A stretch of DNA of 64,000 bases, taken from the NCBI RefSeq assembly GCF_018374135.1, contig NZ_JAHAFS010000007.1:1-64000 (forward strand), written 5' to 3'. Under the pieces are notes generated by a model. That model made no database searches, was not told the origin of the DNA, and saw only the letters and a program-made list of their open reading frames with translations. The position numbers and the translations under genes are program-made. This DNA comes from Campylobacter gracilis (GTDB lineage: Bacteria; Campylobacterota; Campylobacteria; Campylobacterales; Campylobacteraceae). Below, in pieces: positions 33,090 to 42,796 of the stretch (its first letter is position 1; every line of letters begins with the position of its first letter).

Positions 33090-36000
33090 CTAAAATTCCA
33101 GTCTAAATCTTAGTCCTATGCCGTTAGATTTAACATCGCTTCCATATGCTCCGACGTAGGAGAGCTTAAGCGTAGCACGGCTTGAAAGAGACGCCTCGAT
33201 TCCTGCTTCGGCAGTCGTTAGGTTTTGCAACTTCTCACCTTTTAGCTGCGTACCACCTAGCCCGTTTACGTATAAATAAGCCTGCGGCTGCTTATCCGAA
33301 AAGAAGCGATTATATGCCACGTCTGCACTTGCTCTTAAACCTACTCCGCCGATTCTAAACGGAACGCTAGGTTTTATACCAATGCTTACGGCTTGTAAAT
33401 TTCGCGTTTTGTTTTCAATGCGAATCAAAGAGTTGCTGACGTTATCTATTTTCGTGCGAGTATGCGAAACACCAGCGTAGGGTTCTACACTAAAGCTGTC
33501 CGCGTTGCTAAAACCCATATAAGAGACCTGTGCGAATGCACTTAAACTAGAGGCATTTGAGCCTACATATTCGTAAGCTATAGGCGAAACCGATGAGATT
33601 AGCTTTCTATCTCGATCATATCTCGAATATATCGCACCGAAGCTAAATTTAACGGGTTCAAACCCGATGTCGGAATAAATTCCGCTATGAAAATCCTTGC
33701 TTTTGACCTCCTTAGTGCCGCTTATCTTGTCGTCCGTACGCCCCGCGCCTACAAATACACCGACGCTTGAACTATCGCCGATTAAAGAGTCAATACCGAT
33801 TAAATTTACGAACGAATCGGAATGCAATTTACCAATACCGGTATCTTTATCGGATTTAATTCGATTTGTGCCCGAAAATATCCAAAACCTAGTGTCTTTA
33901 TCAATATTTACGGCATTCGCGCCACCTCTGTTTTTAACGACGCTTGCCATCATTATGGAATTTATCGCGGAATTATTTGCCGCAGCGAATTCAGCATCAT
34001 TTGCGAACGCGCTATAATACTCTCGCGCTTGAGCATGGTTTGAGCCTAAAATTTGCGTATAAATTCCGCTGCCGCGATTGGCGACGAGTAGATCTGCGAA
34101 TGCCCTTTGCGAAGAGCTTAGTGCAAAATCTTGCATACTCGTTCCACTTTGGATCGAAAGGCGTAAATTTGAGACACTCGCCTCCTCTTTGCTCGTTTTG
34201 AAAAACGCATAGCTATCCTGAGTGCTTGCTAAATTTGCACCGCTAAATGTGCCCGTGGCGGTTAAAATTTTCTTAGAGCCGGGATTGTCGACGAGGTTTT
34301 GAAGATCGCTAGTATTAACTTGCCCTGCTCTTAGTAATGAGCCTTGTTTAAAGCTTAAATTTAAATTATTCACGCCGTCATTTACTACGAATGCACCACC
34401 GCTATTGATTGTTGCTTTTACCGTGGTTGCATCGCTTGCCTTGCTCACGCTTCGCCAGCCGTTCCTTTCAGGTACCCTATATACTGCAGAGTGCAAAATT
34501 TCAAGTTCGCCGCCATTTTGTACATCGATATGTTTGCTTTTACCGATTGATTGATTGAGCGCCGAAATTTTGCCACCATAGATAGTGGTAGTTCCGGTGA
34601 AAGTGTTGTCGCCCGTAAGTGTTAAGGTGCCGCTGCCTCTTTTGATGAGCGCACCCTCATAGCCCTGTGCGGCCCGCTCGGCTCTCGCCTTCTCTCTTGC
34701 GGTCTCAAAAGTAAGCTCAGCTTTTTCCTCTGGGCTTAAATTTTGTTTTGAAGCAAGGATGGCTTTTCTTGCTGCCCAAACGGCTGCTTCGTTTTGATCC
34801 TCGATTTTTCTAAATTTGATAGCTTTATCAGATATATCGTTGCTCCATATATCGTCTTGATCCATAGTAATGTCGAAATTTCCTAAAAATTGTCCAGGAC
34901 CAAACATTGCTTTGCCAAGGTCTAAGATACCCCAGCCCCAGACTTTGCTAGGTACGCCGAGCCCATCACTGCCCCAGCGCTCTAAGGGTTGTCCTTCGTG
35001 ACCTGCTCTAAGCGTCGTTTGTCTTGCAGTAGTAAGCATTGTATCGCGGATCTGTGCCGCATTCATATATGGATAGCGCTGGAATATGACACCTAACGCA
35101 CCGCTTACGTGTGGAGCTGCCATAGAGGTACCACCCCAGCTAGCGTATGAAGCCTTTTTAGTTTTTAGATTGACGGTGGAGGAGTAAATATCTGCAGCGG
35201 GTGCAGCGATCGTCCACCATTTGGAATTTCCTGCGAGATTAAATCTCTGTGCATCACTTACTTCGCCGTTTGCGTTACTACCGTTAGGATAACCCCAAGT
35301 ACCATTTTGTCCCGTGACATTTACCCAGTATTTTTCTGCATCAGGTCTGAAATACGGCAAGGCTGCACGTGTAAAAGATTCTGCCATAAGGCTTCTATTT
35401 CCTGCCGTAAAGACTTGAATGACCTGCCTTTTGACCGCTACTTCGTATGCGGCGTCTATGAAGCTTTTCTCGCCTTTAGTAACAAACTGATAGTAAGCTT
35501 TTTTAGCTGCGTTTAAGTCTTTTAGATACATATGATCTTTAGCGTTGTTAGTTTCAGTAACACTGATAGTATCTCTGATGTTTGTATTGTATTCGTTTAT
35601 ATGCCTTAAGCCAGAGGATGGTTTATAGCCCGTAGCGCCCGAGTAGGCGGAATTTACCTTTCTATTTGACCCCCAACTATTGTTGATTACCCTGACGCCT
35701 GCATCGGCAAGCGCGTTGTAACCTTTTAGAAAAAAATTGTAATCCTGATTCGGTCCGTAAGTCATACCATCGTTGCCGCCTGTATTTGCGGAGTATAAAT
35801 TCGATTTATACGCTACGCCGTGCATTCCGTTACCGTCCCTGCTTGCAGCCATAGTACCGCTCACATGCGTACCGTGGCTATCATTTACGCCTGCTTGCCA
35901 CGAGCCATCGATGTCGAATTTTTCGCCCTTTTTAAATTCACCCTTATTGGTCTCGTCGTATTCACTGCTTGAACCTACTTTAAAGGGTGAATTGCCATAT

Positions 36001-36362
36001 TTAGTATCGGGATACCTCATTCCGTCTTTATCGTATATGCCACTGCTTTTTACAATATTTATCCTTCCGCCTCCAAATTCTGGGTGGCTAAGCAGTACGC
36101 CCGAGTCCATAACGCCGATTTTTACGCCACTACCGTCAAAGCCTAGCGCATAAGCCGTAGAGGCATTCATTGAGGTTAAACCCCAATCTTTTTTATATTC
36201 GTCGCTCTCCCAGCTACTCGTATTACCGAGTATTCCCGTTTCAGTATAGGCGCCTAGACAAGTACCCGATAGCAACAAACATGCAGCTATGGATAGCGTA
36301 GGTAGGTTTAAGCGCTTTTTACAGCGCAAATTTATAAATTTCGATGTTAGATCGTAATTCAT
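33090..36362 (-). CDS. subtilisin-like serine protease autotransporter
   Basis: The 1090-aa protein has an extended signal region (hydrophobic core LSIAACLLLSGTCLGA), then an S8 peptidase domain with a complete triad: Asp86 (GVMDSGVLLSHP), His163 (DSHGTHVSGTM) and Ser413 (GGTSMAAPHVSGAL). A passenger-repeat segment (GSGTLTLTGDNTFTGTTTIY) and helical stretch follow, and the last ~270 residues are an autotransporter beta-barrel ending in GIGLRFRLEF, with terminal Phe. It should insert in the outer membrane and display or release the protease, as AspA/NalP/SphB1 do. Long AT-rich upstream DNA (36363-36540) should hold its promoter. Substrate unknown. Confidence 0.93.
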   Translation of the reverse strand: MNYDLTSKFINLRCKKRLNLPTLSIAACLLLSGTCLGAYTETGILGNTSSWESDEYKKDWGLTSMNASTAYALGFDGSGVKIGVMDSGVLLSHPEFGGGRINIVKSSGIYDKDGMRYPDTKYGNSPFKVGSSSEYDETNKGEFKKGEKFDIDGSWQAGVNDSHGTHVSGTMAASRDGNGMHGVAYKSNLYSANTGGNDGMTYGPNQDYNFFLKGYNALADAGVRVINNSWGSNRKVNSAYSGATGYKPSSGLRHINEYNTNIRDTISVTETNNAKDHMYLKDLNAAKKAYYQFVTKGEKSFIDAAYEVAVKRQVIQVFTAGNRSLMAESFTRAALPYFRPDAEKYWVNVTGQNGTWGYPNGSNANGEVSDAQRFNLAGNSKWWTIAAPAADIYSSTVNLKTKKASYASWGGTSMAAPHVSGALGVIFQRYPYMNAAQIRDTMLTTARQTTLRAGHEGQPLERWGSDGLGVPSKVWGWGILDLGKAMFGPGQFLGNFDITMDQDDIWSNDISDKAIKFRKIEDQNEAAVWAARKAILASKQNLSPEEKAELTFETAREKARAERAAQGYEGALIKRGSGTLTLTGDNTFTGTTTIYGGKISALNQSIGKSKHIDVQNGGELEILHSAVYRVPERNGWRSVSKASDATTVKATINSGGAFVVNDGVNNLNLSFKQGSLLRAGQVNTSDLQNLVDNPGSKKILTATGTFSGANLASTQDSYAFFKTSKEEASVSNLRLSIQSGTSMQDFALSSSQRAFADLLVANRGSGIYTQILGSNHAQAREYYSAFANDAEFAAANNSAINSIMMASVVKNRGGANAVNIDKDTRFWIFSGTNRIKSDKDTGIGKLHSDSFVNLIGIDSLIGDSSSVGVFVGAGRTDDKISGTKEVKSKDFHSGIYSDIGFEPVKFSFGAIYSRYDRDRKLISSVSPIAYEYVGSNASSLSAFAQVSYMGFSNADSFSVEPYAGVSHTRTKIDNVSNSLIRIENKTRNLQAVSIGIKPSVPFRIGGVGLRASADVAYNRFFSDKQPQAYLYVNGLGGTQLKGEKLQNLTTAEAGIEASLSSRATLKLSYVGAYGSDVKSNGIGLRFRLEF

Positions 36363-36567
36363 AGGTATCCTTTCGTAAAAAATTTATTTAATTATACATT
36401 ACTTAAAATTAAATATTAATTATTATAAATAAGAAATTTCAATTACAAATTTTAGATAATACCAGAAGGAATGAGCTTGCGTAAGTTAAACTTTTTATAT
36501 ATTATGGCATATAAAACAAATGCTCAACAAATAAATTTATATCAATACGGGCGCCGAAATTTTAAGC

Positions 36568-36573
36568 TATAAT
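36568..36573 (+). promoter_or_regulatory. -10 box of the DUF364 gene
   Basis: TATAAT, 31 bases upstream of the ATG at 36604. Confidence 0.6.
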
Positions 36574-36603
36574 GGCGCCAAATTCCACATTAAAGGAGCG
36601 GAA

Positions 36604-37425
36604 ATGAGCGAAATTTTAGATCAGACGCTAGAGTGTGCGAAAGAAATTTTAGGCGCCCAGGCGCTGGATATTAAGATCGAGCGCGCGGTAGTGGGGCTGT
36701 TTTTTAGCGGCGTGAAGCTGCAAGGAGGCGCGTGCGGGCTTAGCTATACGCCGTTAAAGTCCCTATCAGGCGCCGTTTGCTGCCCCTCGCAAGCAAGCGC
36801 GATGCCCGATTCGGGCAATATCGCGGGCAAAAGCGTGCGCTATCTGCTGCGCGATCTGGGCTCCGCCGCACCGCTTAAAAAGACGCTCGCGCTCGCTGCG
36901 CTAAATGCGCTTGGAAGGGCGTGTTTCGATAAAATCCGCGCGGATTACGACGTGAAATTCGGCGCCGATCCCTTTGAACAGCTGCAGATCGAGCGCGGCA
37001 GCTTTAGCGTCGTCGTGGGCGCACTGGTGCCCTACATCAAGACGCTGATGAAAAATGGCGCGGATTTTAAAATTTTAGAGCTTGATAAAAGCACGCTTAA
37101 AGAGGCCGAGCTGCCGTTTTACCTGCCTGCAAGCGAGGCTGCAAGCGTCGTGCCGCGCGCCGATAACGTGATAATAACGGCTACGACGCTCATCAACGAT
37201 ACGCTGCAGGGGCTTTTGCGCCTGAAAAAAAGCGGCGCCAAGCTCGTACTAGTGGGGCCTACCACGCCGCTACTACCGCAGGCGCTGTTTGAGCGCGGCG
37301 TGGACTTCGCGGGCGGCACGCTCGTGCACGATGCGGACGCGGTGCTCGATATCATCGCGCAGGCAGGCTCAGGGTATCACTTTTTGGGCAAATTTGCCGA
37401 GAAAATCACGATTTGCAAGGGCTAG
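36604..37425 (+). CDS. DUF364/DUF4213 Rossmann-like protein
   Basis: The 273-aa protein matches the DUF4213 N-terminus (VVGLFFSGVKLQGGACGLSY) plus the DUF364 Rossmann-like domain (SVVVGALVPYIKTLMKNGA; ADNVIITATTLINDTLQGLL; AKLVLVGPTTPLLPQALFE). Members are proposed to bind heavy metals or metal chelates, often near molybdenum, nickel or iron-sulfur genes, but function is unproven. Cysteines at GGACGLSY and VCCPSQ may bind metal. Own promoter, good ribosome site (AAAGGAG). Confidence 0.85.
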   Translation: MSEILDQTLECAKEILGAQALDIKIERAVVGLFFSGVKLQGGACGLSYTPLKSLSGAVCCPSQASAMPDSGNIAGKSVRYLLRDLGSAAPLKKTLALAALNALGRACFDKIRADYDVKFGADPFEQLQIERGSFSVVVGALVPYIKTLMKNGADFKILELDKSTLKEAELPFYLPASEAASVVPRADNVIITATTLINDTLQGLLRLKKSGAKLVLVGPTTPLLPQALFERGVDFAGGTLVHDADAVLDIIAQAGSGYHFLGKFAEKITICKG

Positions 37426-37485
37426 GGCGCGGATTGAAATTTTAAATTTTTGTGCGCAAAGGGTTTAAATTTAAAGGAGAGAAAT

Positions 37486-38058
37486 ATGCAAAAGTGCGTC
37501 TATATCGTGCACGGCTACGACGCTTCGCCTAAAAGCCATTGGTTTGCTTGGCTTAAAGGCGAGGTCGAAAAATCGGGCGCGAGAGCGGAAATTTTAGCGA
37601 TGCCTACGCCTGCGCATCCGAGGCTTGATGAGTGGCTGAAAACCTTGCGAGAAAGCGTGAAATTTGAAGGCGAAGTTTATCTGGTCGGACGCAGCCTCGG
37701 CTGCCCTACGATCTTAAATTTTTTGCAAAGTAGCGCCGCAAGCGGCGCAGTAGAGGGTGTCGTGCTGGTCTCGGGGCTTGCAAAGCCGCTTAGCGATCCG
37801 CAATTTAAAATTTTAGACGAGTTTATGGATAAAGGCTTTGATTTTGAGCGCATAAAAGCCGCCGCAAAACAGCGCGCGGTGGTTGCCGCAAAGGACGATT
37901 ATATCGTGCCGTTTAGTTTCAGCCGCGAGTTAGCGGAACAGATGGACGCTAAGTTTTATGAGGTGGAAAAAGGCGGGCATTTTTTAGATAGGGACGGCTT
38001 TACAAGGCTTGATCTCGTGTATGAAATTTTAGAAAAAATGATGAAGCTAAAGGGCTAG
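37486..38058 (+). CDS. RBBP9/YdeN-family alpha/beta hydrolase
   Basis: The protein (190 aa from the ATG at 37486) has VYIVHGYDASPKSHWFAWL, nucleophile elbow VGRSLGCPTILNFL with Ser, an Asp in AAKDDYIVPFSF and a final His in EKGGHFLDRDG, the catalytic triad of the RBBP9/YdeN serine hydrolases. I prefer this start to an in-frame ATG 36 bases upstream, since AAAGGAGAG lies just before it and the beta-strand begins immediately. Substrate unknown. Confidence 0.88.
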   Translation: MQKCVYIVHGYDASPKSHWFAWLKGEVEKSGARAEILAMPTPAHPRLDEWLKTLRESVKFEGEVYLVGRSLGCPTILNFLQSSAASGAVEGVVLVSGLAKPLSDPQFKILDEFMDKGFDFERIKAAAKQRAVVAAKDDYIVPFSFSRELAEQMDAKFYEVEKGGHFLDRDGFTRLDLVYEILEKMMKLKG

Positions 38059-38518
38059 GCTTCGGACAAACGCACCCGCACCCGCGCCCGCTAGCCCGGT
38101 TTTTTTGCATTTGAGTTCGCCGCTCGCGCTTTTCTATGCTAAAGCTCGGATTTGCTTTGCGGCTAATATAAGGGTTTCGTATTTAGCTAGAAGGCTTCGC
38201 TGCCCGCATAAATAAATAGATAAGCCCGCGGTGCAATCGCCGTTTGTGAGGCGAGCTCCGCGCCGTTCTAAAATTTTGTAAACGCCGCAGCGGCAATAAG
38301 CGCGTTTTATATAAATTTCAAAACGCAGCAGTTGACGGGTTTCGGCTTGCGGCAAGATAAAATTTAGCGCCCGTGGCCGAGCTTTTTCGACTACGAAATT
38401 TTAAAGCAAGCGGGATGAGCTAAATTTTAAATAGCACCCAGCTCGTACGCGTTAAATCCGCGCCTAAGCCCGCGCCGCGCGAGAGATAAAATTTAGTGGG
38501 CGCGAAAGGCGGATAAGT
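38059..38518. other. non-coding gap
   Basis: 460 bases between convergent genes. Nothing more than GC-rich DNA, a few AAATTT words and a 73-codon minus-strand frame without a ribosome site or sensible composition. Confidence 0.5.
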
Positions 38519-38925
38519 TTAGTTTTTCTTTTCGTTAAACATATACGAAATCATAAAAACGATCAGACAAACGGGCGCGAACGCAAATGCAAACGCCGCG
38601 CTCCAGCCGGCCGCACGCTCGCCCCAAAAATACCCCGCCGCGGGGCACGCCAAAAACCCGCCGTAAAAAGCAGCAAACTAAGATTTGGATTTTTTACAAA
38701 CAGCTTGCTTGGCTTAAAATTTTTATACCTTTTGAACAAATACCAAAACAGCGCGCAAGCCAAAATCGCGAATATTGCGACAAAGACGGCAATTCTTAGC
38801 ACGCTCTCAAAAGGCAAAACCGCCAAAATCAAAGACGCCGCCCACCAAGCGAGCAAGAAAACCATCGGTAAAGCGAGCAAATATCTCGCCATCCTGTGAA
38901 ATTTATACCTTTGCTCTGCACTCAC
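38519..38925 (-). pseudogene. frameshifted small membrane protein gene
   Basis: From ATG 38925 the frame encodes two to three helices (RYLLALPMVFLLAWWAASLI, VLRIAVFVAIFAILACALFW) and then, after KNPNLSLL, becomes an arginine-rich nonsense tail. In another frame the sequence continues sensibly as AAFYGGFLACPAAGYFWGER and a fourth helix (FAPVCLIVFMISYMFNEKKN) with stop at 38519-38521. Adding one base near 38660-38668 restores a 135-aa protein. So the gene carries a one-base loss, real or from sequencing. Family unknown. Confidence 0.72.
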
Positions 38926-38952
38926 TTATCTTGCGCACTCCTTGACATTTTA

Positions 38953-39720
38953 TCAGGGCATATTTGCCAATTCTTTTATCATATTCTCAACACTTTTGTC
39001 TATATCAGTTTTCGTAGTGCCGCAGTTATCAAATTCTAAATAGCTAATATTTTGTTTAAAATCTGATTTATAGTTCTCATACCAACTTAATTCTTTATTT
39101 ATTTGCTCCATAAATTTTTCGTTATCAAAAAGATAGATATAAGTAAAAGCCAATTTATTTCTATTTAGAATTATGCCATCTCCATTATATAGATAATACT
39201 CATGCTCGCCTACTAATTGAATTATCGGAGTAGTAAATCCTGCATTATTTTTATCTAAATTTACGCTTATAAACTCCGGCTTCAAAACAATAGGCTTTAA
39301 ATTGAGTAATTCAAAATAGATATATCTTGATTTATTATAAGATATATTTCTATCTCGGTTTATTTCCAATACTTTATCATACGTTATTTTATCTCCATAC
39401 TCATAAGCAGTGTAATAACTTAGCATTTTATTTATAGATATTTCTACATTCGTTGATGCCCTTAAATTTTTTACAATCGTTACTCCTCAAAGTATAAAGA
39501 ATTATTTTGCCTTTTTCTAAAAAATCCAAAATCGCTCTTTTATATAGTTCCTCCTTCGGCAAAATTCTATCCTCTTTTAGGCAATATCCCTGCTTGTATT
39601 TGTTGTAGTCAGGGAGGGAAACTATCGCAAAGCCTCGCGAAGTGGAAAAATCTGGGATTATGCGGATAAATGCGGCGCACCAGCTAGGGCTTTAAATTTA
39701 ATAGACCTATAGAATTTCAT
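38953..39720 (-). pseudogene. broken paralogue of the 39916-40743 gene
   Basis: The region starts at ATG 39720 with MKFYRSIKFKALAG, shifts frame to give CAAFIRIIPDFSTSRGFAIV and KYKQGYCLKEDRILPKEEL, then shifts again near 39475-39520 into a 157-aa open part (from 39426) ending in LEFDNCGTTKTDIDKSVENM. The neighbour reads CAIFVRIVPDYSTSQGFCVV, KYQKGYCLKENRALSNEEL and YDNCGNIDFDI at matching places. At least two frameshifts therefore interrupt it. The 157-aa part could still be translated but would lack the signal/anchor. AT-rich. Confidence 0.78.
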
Positions 39721-39866
39721 ATCAGTCCTTTTCTGTCCATCCATTCGTTAGAGGCTAATTCTTTCGGGCCCGGAGGAGTTTGTTTGCCCCACAAATAATA
39801 ACTCAATATATCGGCGCCGTAATTGCCCTCCAATTCTAATCTAAAACCAGTTCCTTTTTTGCTCAT
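39717..39866 (-). CDS. 49-aa protein between two paralogues
   Basis: A short frame beginning MSKKGTGFRLELEGNYGADI, with a ribosome site (AAGGATAAGAG) just before the ATG and a stop that overlaps the ATG of the following broken paralogue (ATGA). Composition is protein-like, with Tyr, Trp and a QTPPGPKEL turn. No signal peptide. It could be a complete small gene or the tail of a lost larger one. No family recognised. Confidence 0.55.
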   Translation of the reverse strand: MSKKGTGFRLELEGNYGADILSYYLWGKQTPPGPKELASNEWMDRKGLI

Positions 39867-39915
39867 CTCTTATCCTTTTTCGGTTAAATTCGTTAAGACA
39901 AAGTTTCAACTAACT

Positions 39916-40743
39916 TTATCCGCCGTGAATCCACATATCCAGCTCCTGTTCCGCCGGGGCTTTGATATCAAAATCTATATTTCCGCAATTATCGTATGAG
40001 AATTTACGTCGCAAATGCTTCATATGAGTATAAGCCAAGACTTCGTTAAGGCTTTCTAAGTTCTCATATCCATTTTTTATTCGTATTAAATTTTCTTTGC
40101 TTTTGATTTTTGTTAAATCTTCTTTATTGTTAAGCTCAATATACCAACTTATATAACCAGGTCTGGCATAATTCACAAAAAATTTATTCTCTTTTATTAA
40201 AAATGATTTTTCTAAAAACATTTTTCCACCATGAAGCGGATTTTTCTCTTCGGATAAGATGATAGGCTTTTTAAAGCCTAAAATTTCATCCTTATATACG
40301 AAATATTTAGATAGATCGGAGATATCTATTTGCGTCTTATCTTTTATCTCATAATCAAAACTCTTTCTGTCGGTATTTTCAACCAAAAAATCAAACCAGT
40401 TTTCTTCATTAAAATCGCCGATTAGATAGAGCTTGGAAACGTTCGCCGTATAAAAACTATGGCCGAAATTTTTTATATCGTGCTCATCGATAATGGTATT
40501 TCGCAAAATTTCATAGTCGTAATATCTTTTAAAATAATTTATAGCAGCATTTTGAAGTAGCTCTTCGTTGCTTAAAGCTCTATTCTCTTTTAGACAATAC
40601 CCCTTTTGATATTTGTAATAGCTAAAAATGGTAACTACGCAGAAGCCTTGCGAAGTGGAGTAGTCTGGCACGATGCGGACAAATATGGCGCAGAAAAGTA
40701 GCACTGCGGCTAGGATTTTAAATTTAAGTTTGCGAAATTTCAT
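39916..40743 (-). CDS. unknown anchored or exported protein
   Basis: The 275-aa protein has one N-terminal hydrophobic segment (FKILAAVLLFCAIFVRIV), a signal anchor or uncleaved signal, then a hydrophilic, Lys/Glu/Asn-rich body. YCLKENRALSNEELLQ and YDNCGNIDFDIKAP recur in the broken gene downstream. Low GC (about one third) contrasts with the flanks and suggests acquisition from elsewhere. The small gene 39717-39866 follows 49 bases later. Function unknown. Confidence 0.8.
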   Translation of the reverse strand: MKFRKLKFKILAAVLLFCAIFVRIVPDYSTSQGFCVVTIFSYYKYQKGYCLKENRALSNEELLQNAAINYFKRYYDYEILRNTIIDEHDIKNFGHSFYTANVSKLYLIGDFNEENWFDFLVENTDRKSFDYEIKDKTQIDISDLSKYFVYKDEILGFKKPIILSEEKNPLHGGKMFLEKSFLIKENKFFVNYARPGYISWYIELNNKEDLTKIKSKENLIRIKNGYENLESLNEVLAYTHMKHLRRKFSYDNCGNIDFDIKAPAEQELDMWIHGG

Positions 40744-41094
40744 AATTATCCTTTAAATGCCGCCAGCGAAGCAAACGCATACTTCGCCGCCGCGTTAAAT
40801 TTATACCTTCGCTCCGCATTCATCGTCCTGAGCTTTTTAAATTTGAGATAAATTTACGCGATGCTCAAAGTTTTTCTATCCGCGCCAAAACCCCTTTGCA
40901 TCGCAAAATTTCATATCTCGCGCTAGCCAATTTTAAATCGTCGCAACATTTAAATTTCGATTCTCGCGGCACTCAAATTTTACTCGGCGCGGCGAGAGGG
41001 ACCCGTCTCGTAAAGCGATGCTGCATAAAATTTAGCCGCACCGCAAAAAAGCTACTCCGCTGCGCAAAATTTAACCGCACCGCGCCAAAGCTCG
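40744..41094. other. non-coding gap
   Basis: 350 bases between two minus-strand genes, containing AAATTT words and tandem-like phrases (aaaatttagccgcaccgcaaaa / aaaatttaaccgcaccgcgcca, about 41025-41090). No gene seen. Confidence 0.5.
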
Positions 41095-42534
41095 TTATTT
41101 CTTCGGTTTGCTTAACTCATAGCCGAAGCGGATCTTTTTGCTCTCGCCCGGCTTTAGCTCAAAGTCCCAGCTAAGCAGTCCGTCTTTGCCGAGGCTGCTC
41201 TGCTCGGGCGAGTTTTTCAGCGCGACCTTTACGTCCTCATGCGTAGAAACGGGTGCTCGCTCTTGCAAAACCACGTTCCACGCGCGCTTGGAGCTATTTT
41301 TGATCTCGTAGTCCCAAGCCATGGAATTTTTGCTTTCGCCGCCGAAAAATGAGTTTTTCGTGAAGTTGTTCGCCTGCTCTTTTTTGACTTCGATCAGGCT
41401 GTTTTTACCCAGATACGCCGTAGCCTCCGCGTTTGCGGCAAAGCCTAGATGCACGAGCCCGATCTGCACGCCGTCGAGCTTTATTAGCGTTTCGCTCTCC
41501 TCTATGTTTCTTACGGGGCTAAATTTAGCTCGTACGTAGGCCGCCTCGCTGCCGTAGCCGTCGATGAGCAGATCAAATTTCGCATCTAGGCTCTGTTTAT
41601 CGAAGCTAAACTCGCCCGCCTCGCCCGCTTTGAGGCTTACGCCGCTGATTTTCCACACCTTTGAGAGCGAGCTTTCGATATTCGCGCCCGTCCTTTGATA
41701 CGACGATCTGGCCTCCATCGCAGGCGCGGCCCTATCCATAGCCGCTTCCTCTAGCATCACATCCTTTTTATAAGCCGCTGCGGGCGCCGGTCTTGCAGGC
41801 TCGCCTTCGTACCACGGATAAAACGGCTGCGGCGCGGTCTGTGAGGAGTATTCGTAAGGATACAGCGCGATCGTTAAATTCGCTAGCTCCGCGTTTATCG
41901 GATTTTGCACCGAGAATTTTTGCGCGACCTCGATTTTGCCGCTAGCAAGATCTGCCGAGAGCTCGTTGTGCGTGTAGGCGCTCACGTCAACGGGGTAGCT
42001 TATTTTTACAAAGCTCGGATCGCAATCGAAGCCCACATTTAAGCGGCGCTCGTTTTTGATCACGTATTTTGAAATTTTCTCTTTGAGCTTTCCGATTTGC
42101 TCGTCCGTCTTTGAAATTTCGCCCGCTACAAGCAGGACTTCGTCGTAAATTTTTTGCGAATCCGCCTTTAAGCTCGCCAAGCTTCTATCTTTTAAGCTCG
42201 CAAAATCGCTTAAAAAGCGCTGCTGCGCTTTAAGCGCGACCAGGCGGTCGTTTAGCTCGCGCAGGCTCTTTTCGTCCACCTCTTTTTTAGCGAATTCCGC
42301 GTTTTTCACGGGCTCAATCTCTCCCAAAGACAATTCGCGCACCTCGCAAGAGCCCGTAATCTCGATGCTGCGGATATCCAAGTACTCCGGCACGTTCACG
42401 CTGAAGTTTGATTTTTGCGCGCCGAAGTTTTGGTACAAGAAGGCGGAGTTCGCGTAGATCTCAAGGCTGTTTTCCTGTGCGCTTAAATTTACGGCAAGCG
42501 CCGCAGTTGCGCTTAAAAAAACCATTTTTTTCAT
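41095..42534 (-). CDS. DUF4139 (MuiA-like) exported protein
   Basis: The 479-aa protein has a Sec signal (FLSATAALAVNLSAQE), a DUF4140-like N-terminal part (residues ~22-110), a coiled-coil (residues ~85-165, with LRELNDRLVALKAQQRFLSD) and the C-terminal DUF4139 domain (VWKISGVSLKAGEAGEFSFD; KNSFFGGESKNSMAWDYEI; SSLGKDGLLSWDFELKPGES). Members are called mucoidy-inhibitor-like but have no proven activity. Periplasmic location is inferred from the signal. Confidence 0.87.
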   Translation of the reverse strand: MKKMVFLSATAALAVNLSAQENSLEIYANSAFLYQNFGAQKSNFSVNVPEYLDIRSIEITGSCEVRELSLGEIEPVKNAEFAKKEVDEKSLRELNDRLVALKAQQRFLSDFASLKDRSLASLKADSQKIYDEVLLVAGEISKTDEQIGKLKEKISKYVIKNERRLNVGFDCDPSFVKISYPVDVSAYTHNELSADLASGKIEVAQKFSVQNPINAELANLTIALYPYEYSSQTAPQPFYPWYEGEPARPAPAAAYKKDVMLEEAAMDRAAPAMEARSSYQRTGANIESSLSKVWKISGVSLKAGEAGEFSFDKQSLDAKFDLLIDGYGSEAAYVRAKFSPVRNIEESETLIKLDGVQIGLVHLGFAANAEATAYLGKNSLIEVKKEQANNFTKNSFFGGESKNSMAWDYEIKNSSKRAWNVVLQERAPVSTHEDVKVALKNSPEQSSLGKDGLLSWDFELKPGESKKIRFGYELSKPKK

Positions 42535-42738
42535 TTTCGCTCCTTAAAAATTTTACGTAATTGTAACGATAAATTTTGATTTTTATGCTTAAAATTTAGA
42601 GCGAATTTTAAAATTCCGGCCTCGCCGCGGACGTTAAAATTTTACCGCTGCTAGCGCTATATAAGCTTTGTTGCTCGCGAAGTAAAACAGATAAATTTTA
42701 AAATTTTGCGCAGCAAAATTTCTGTAAATTTAGGTGGG

Positions 42739-42785
42739 TCGAGGGAGCGAAGCTCCTCGTCGCAAGGACGAGCTTTGCTCGTCCG
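42739..42785 (-). terminator. paired hairpins after the iron-type ABC operon
   Basis: Two adjacent inverted repeats: CGAGG-GAGC/GCTC-CTCG with a one-base bulge and GGACGAGC-TTT-GCTCGTCC (42766-42784), 12 bases after the ATPase stop. No T-run, so strength is uncertain. Confidence 0.5.
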
Positions 42786-42796
42786 CGAAGTAAAGA

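Noticed and set aside
38134..38355. Minus-strand frame of 73 codons
   Set aside because: No ribosome site, no recognisable motif, ends in GC-rich filler.
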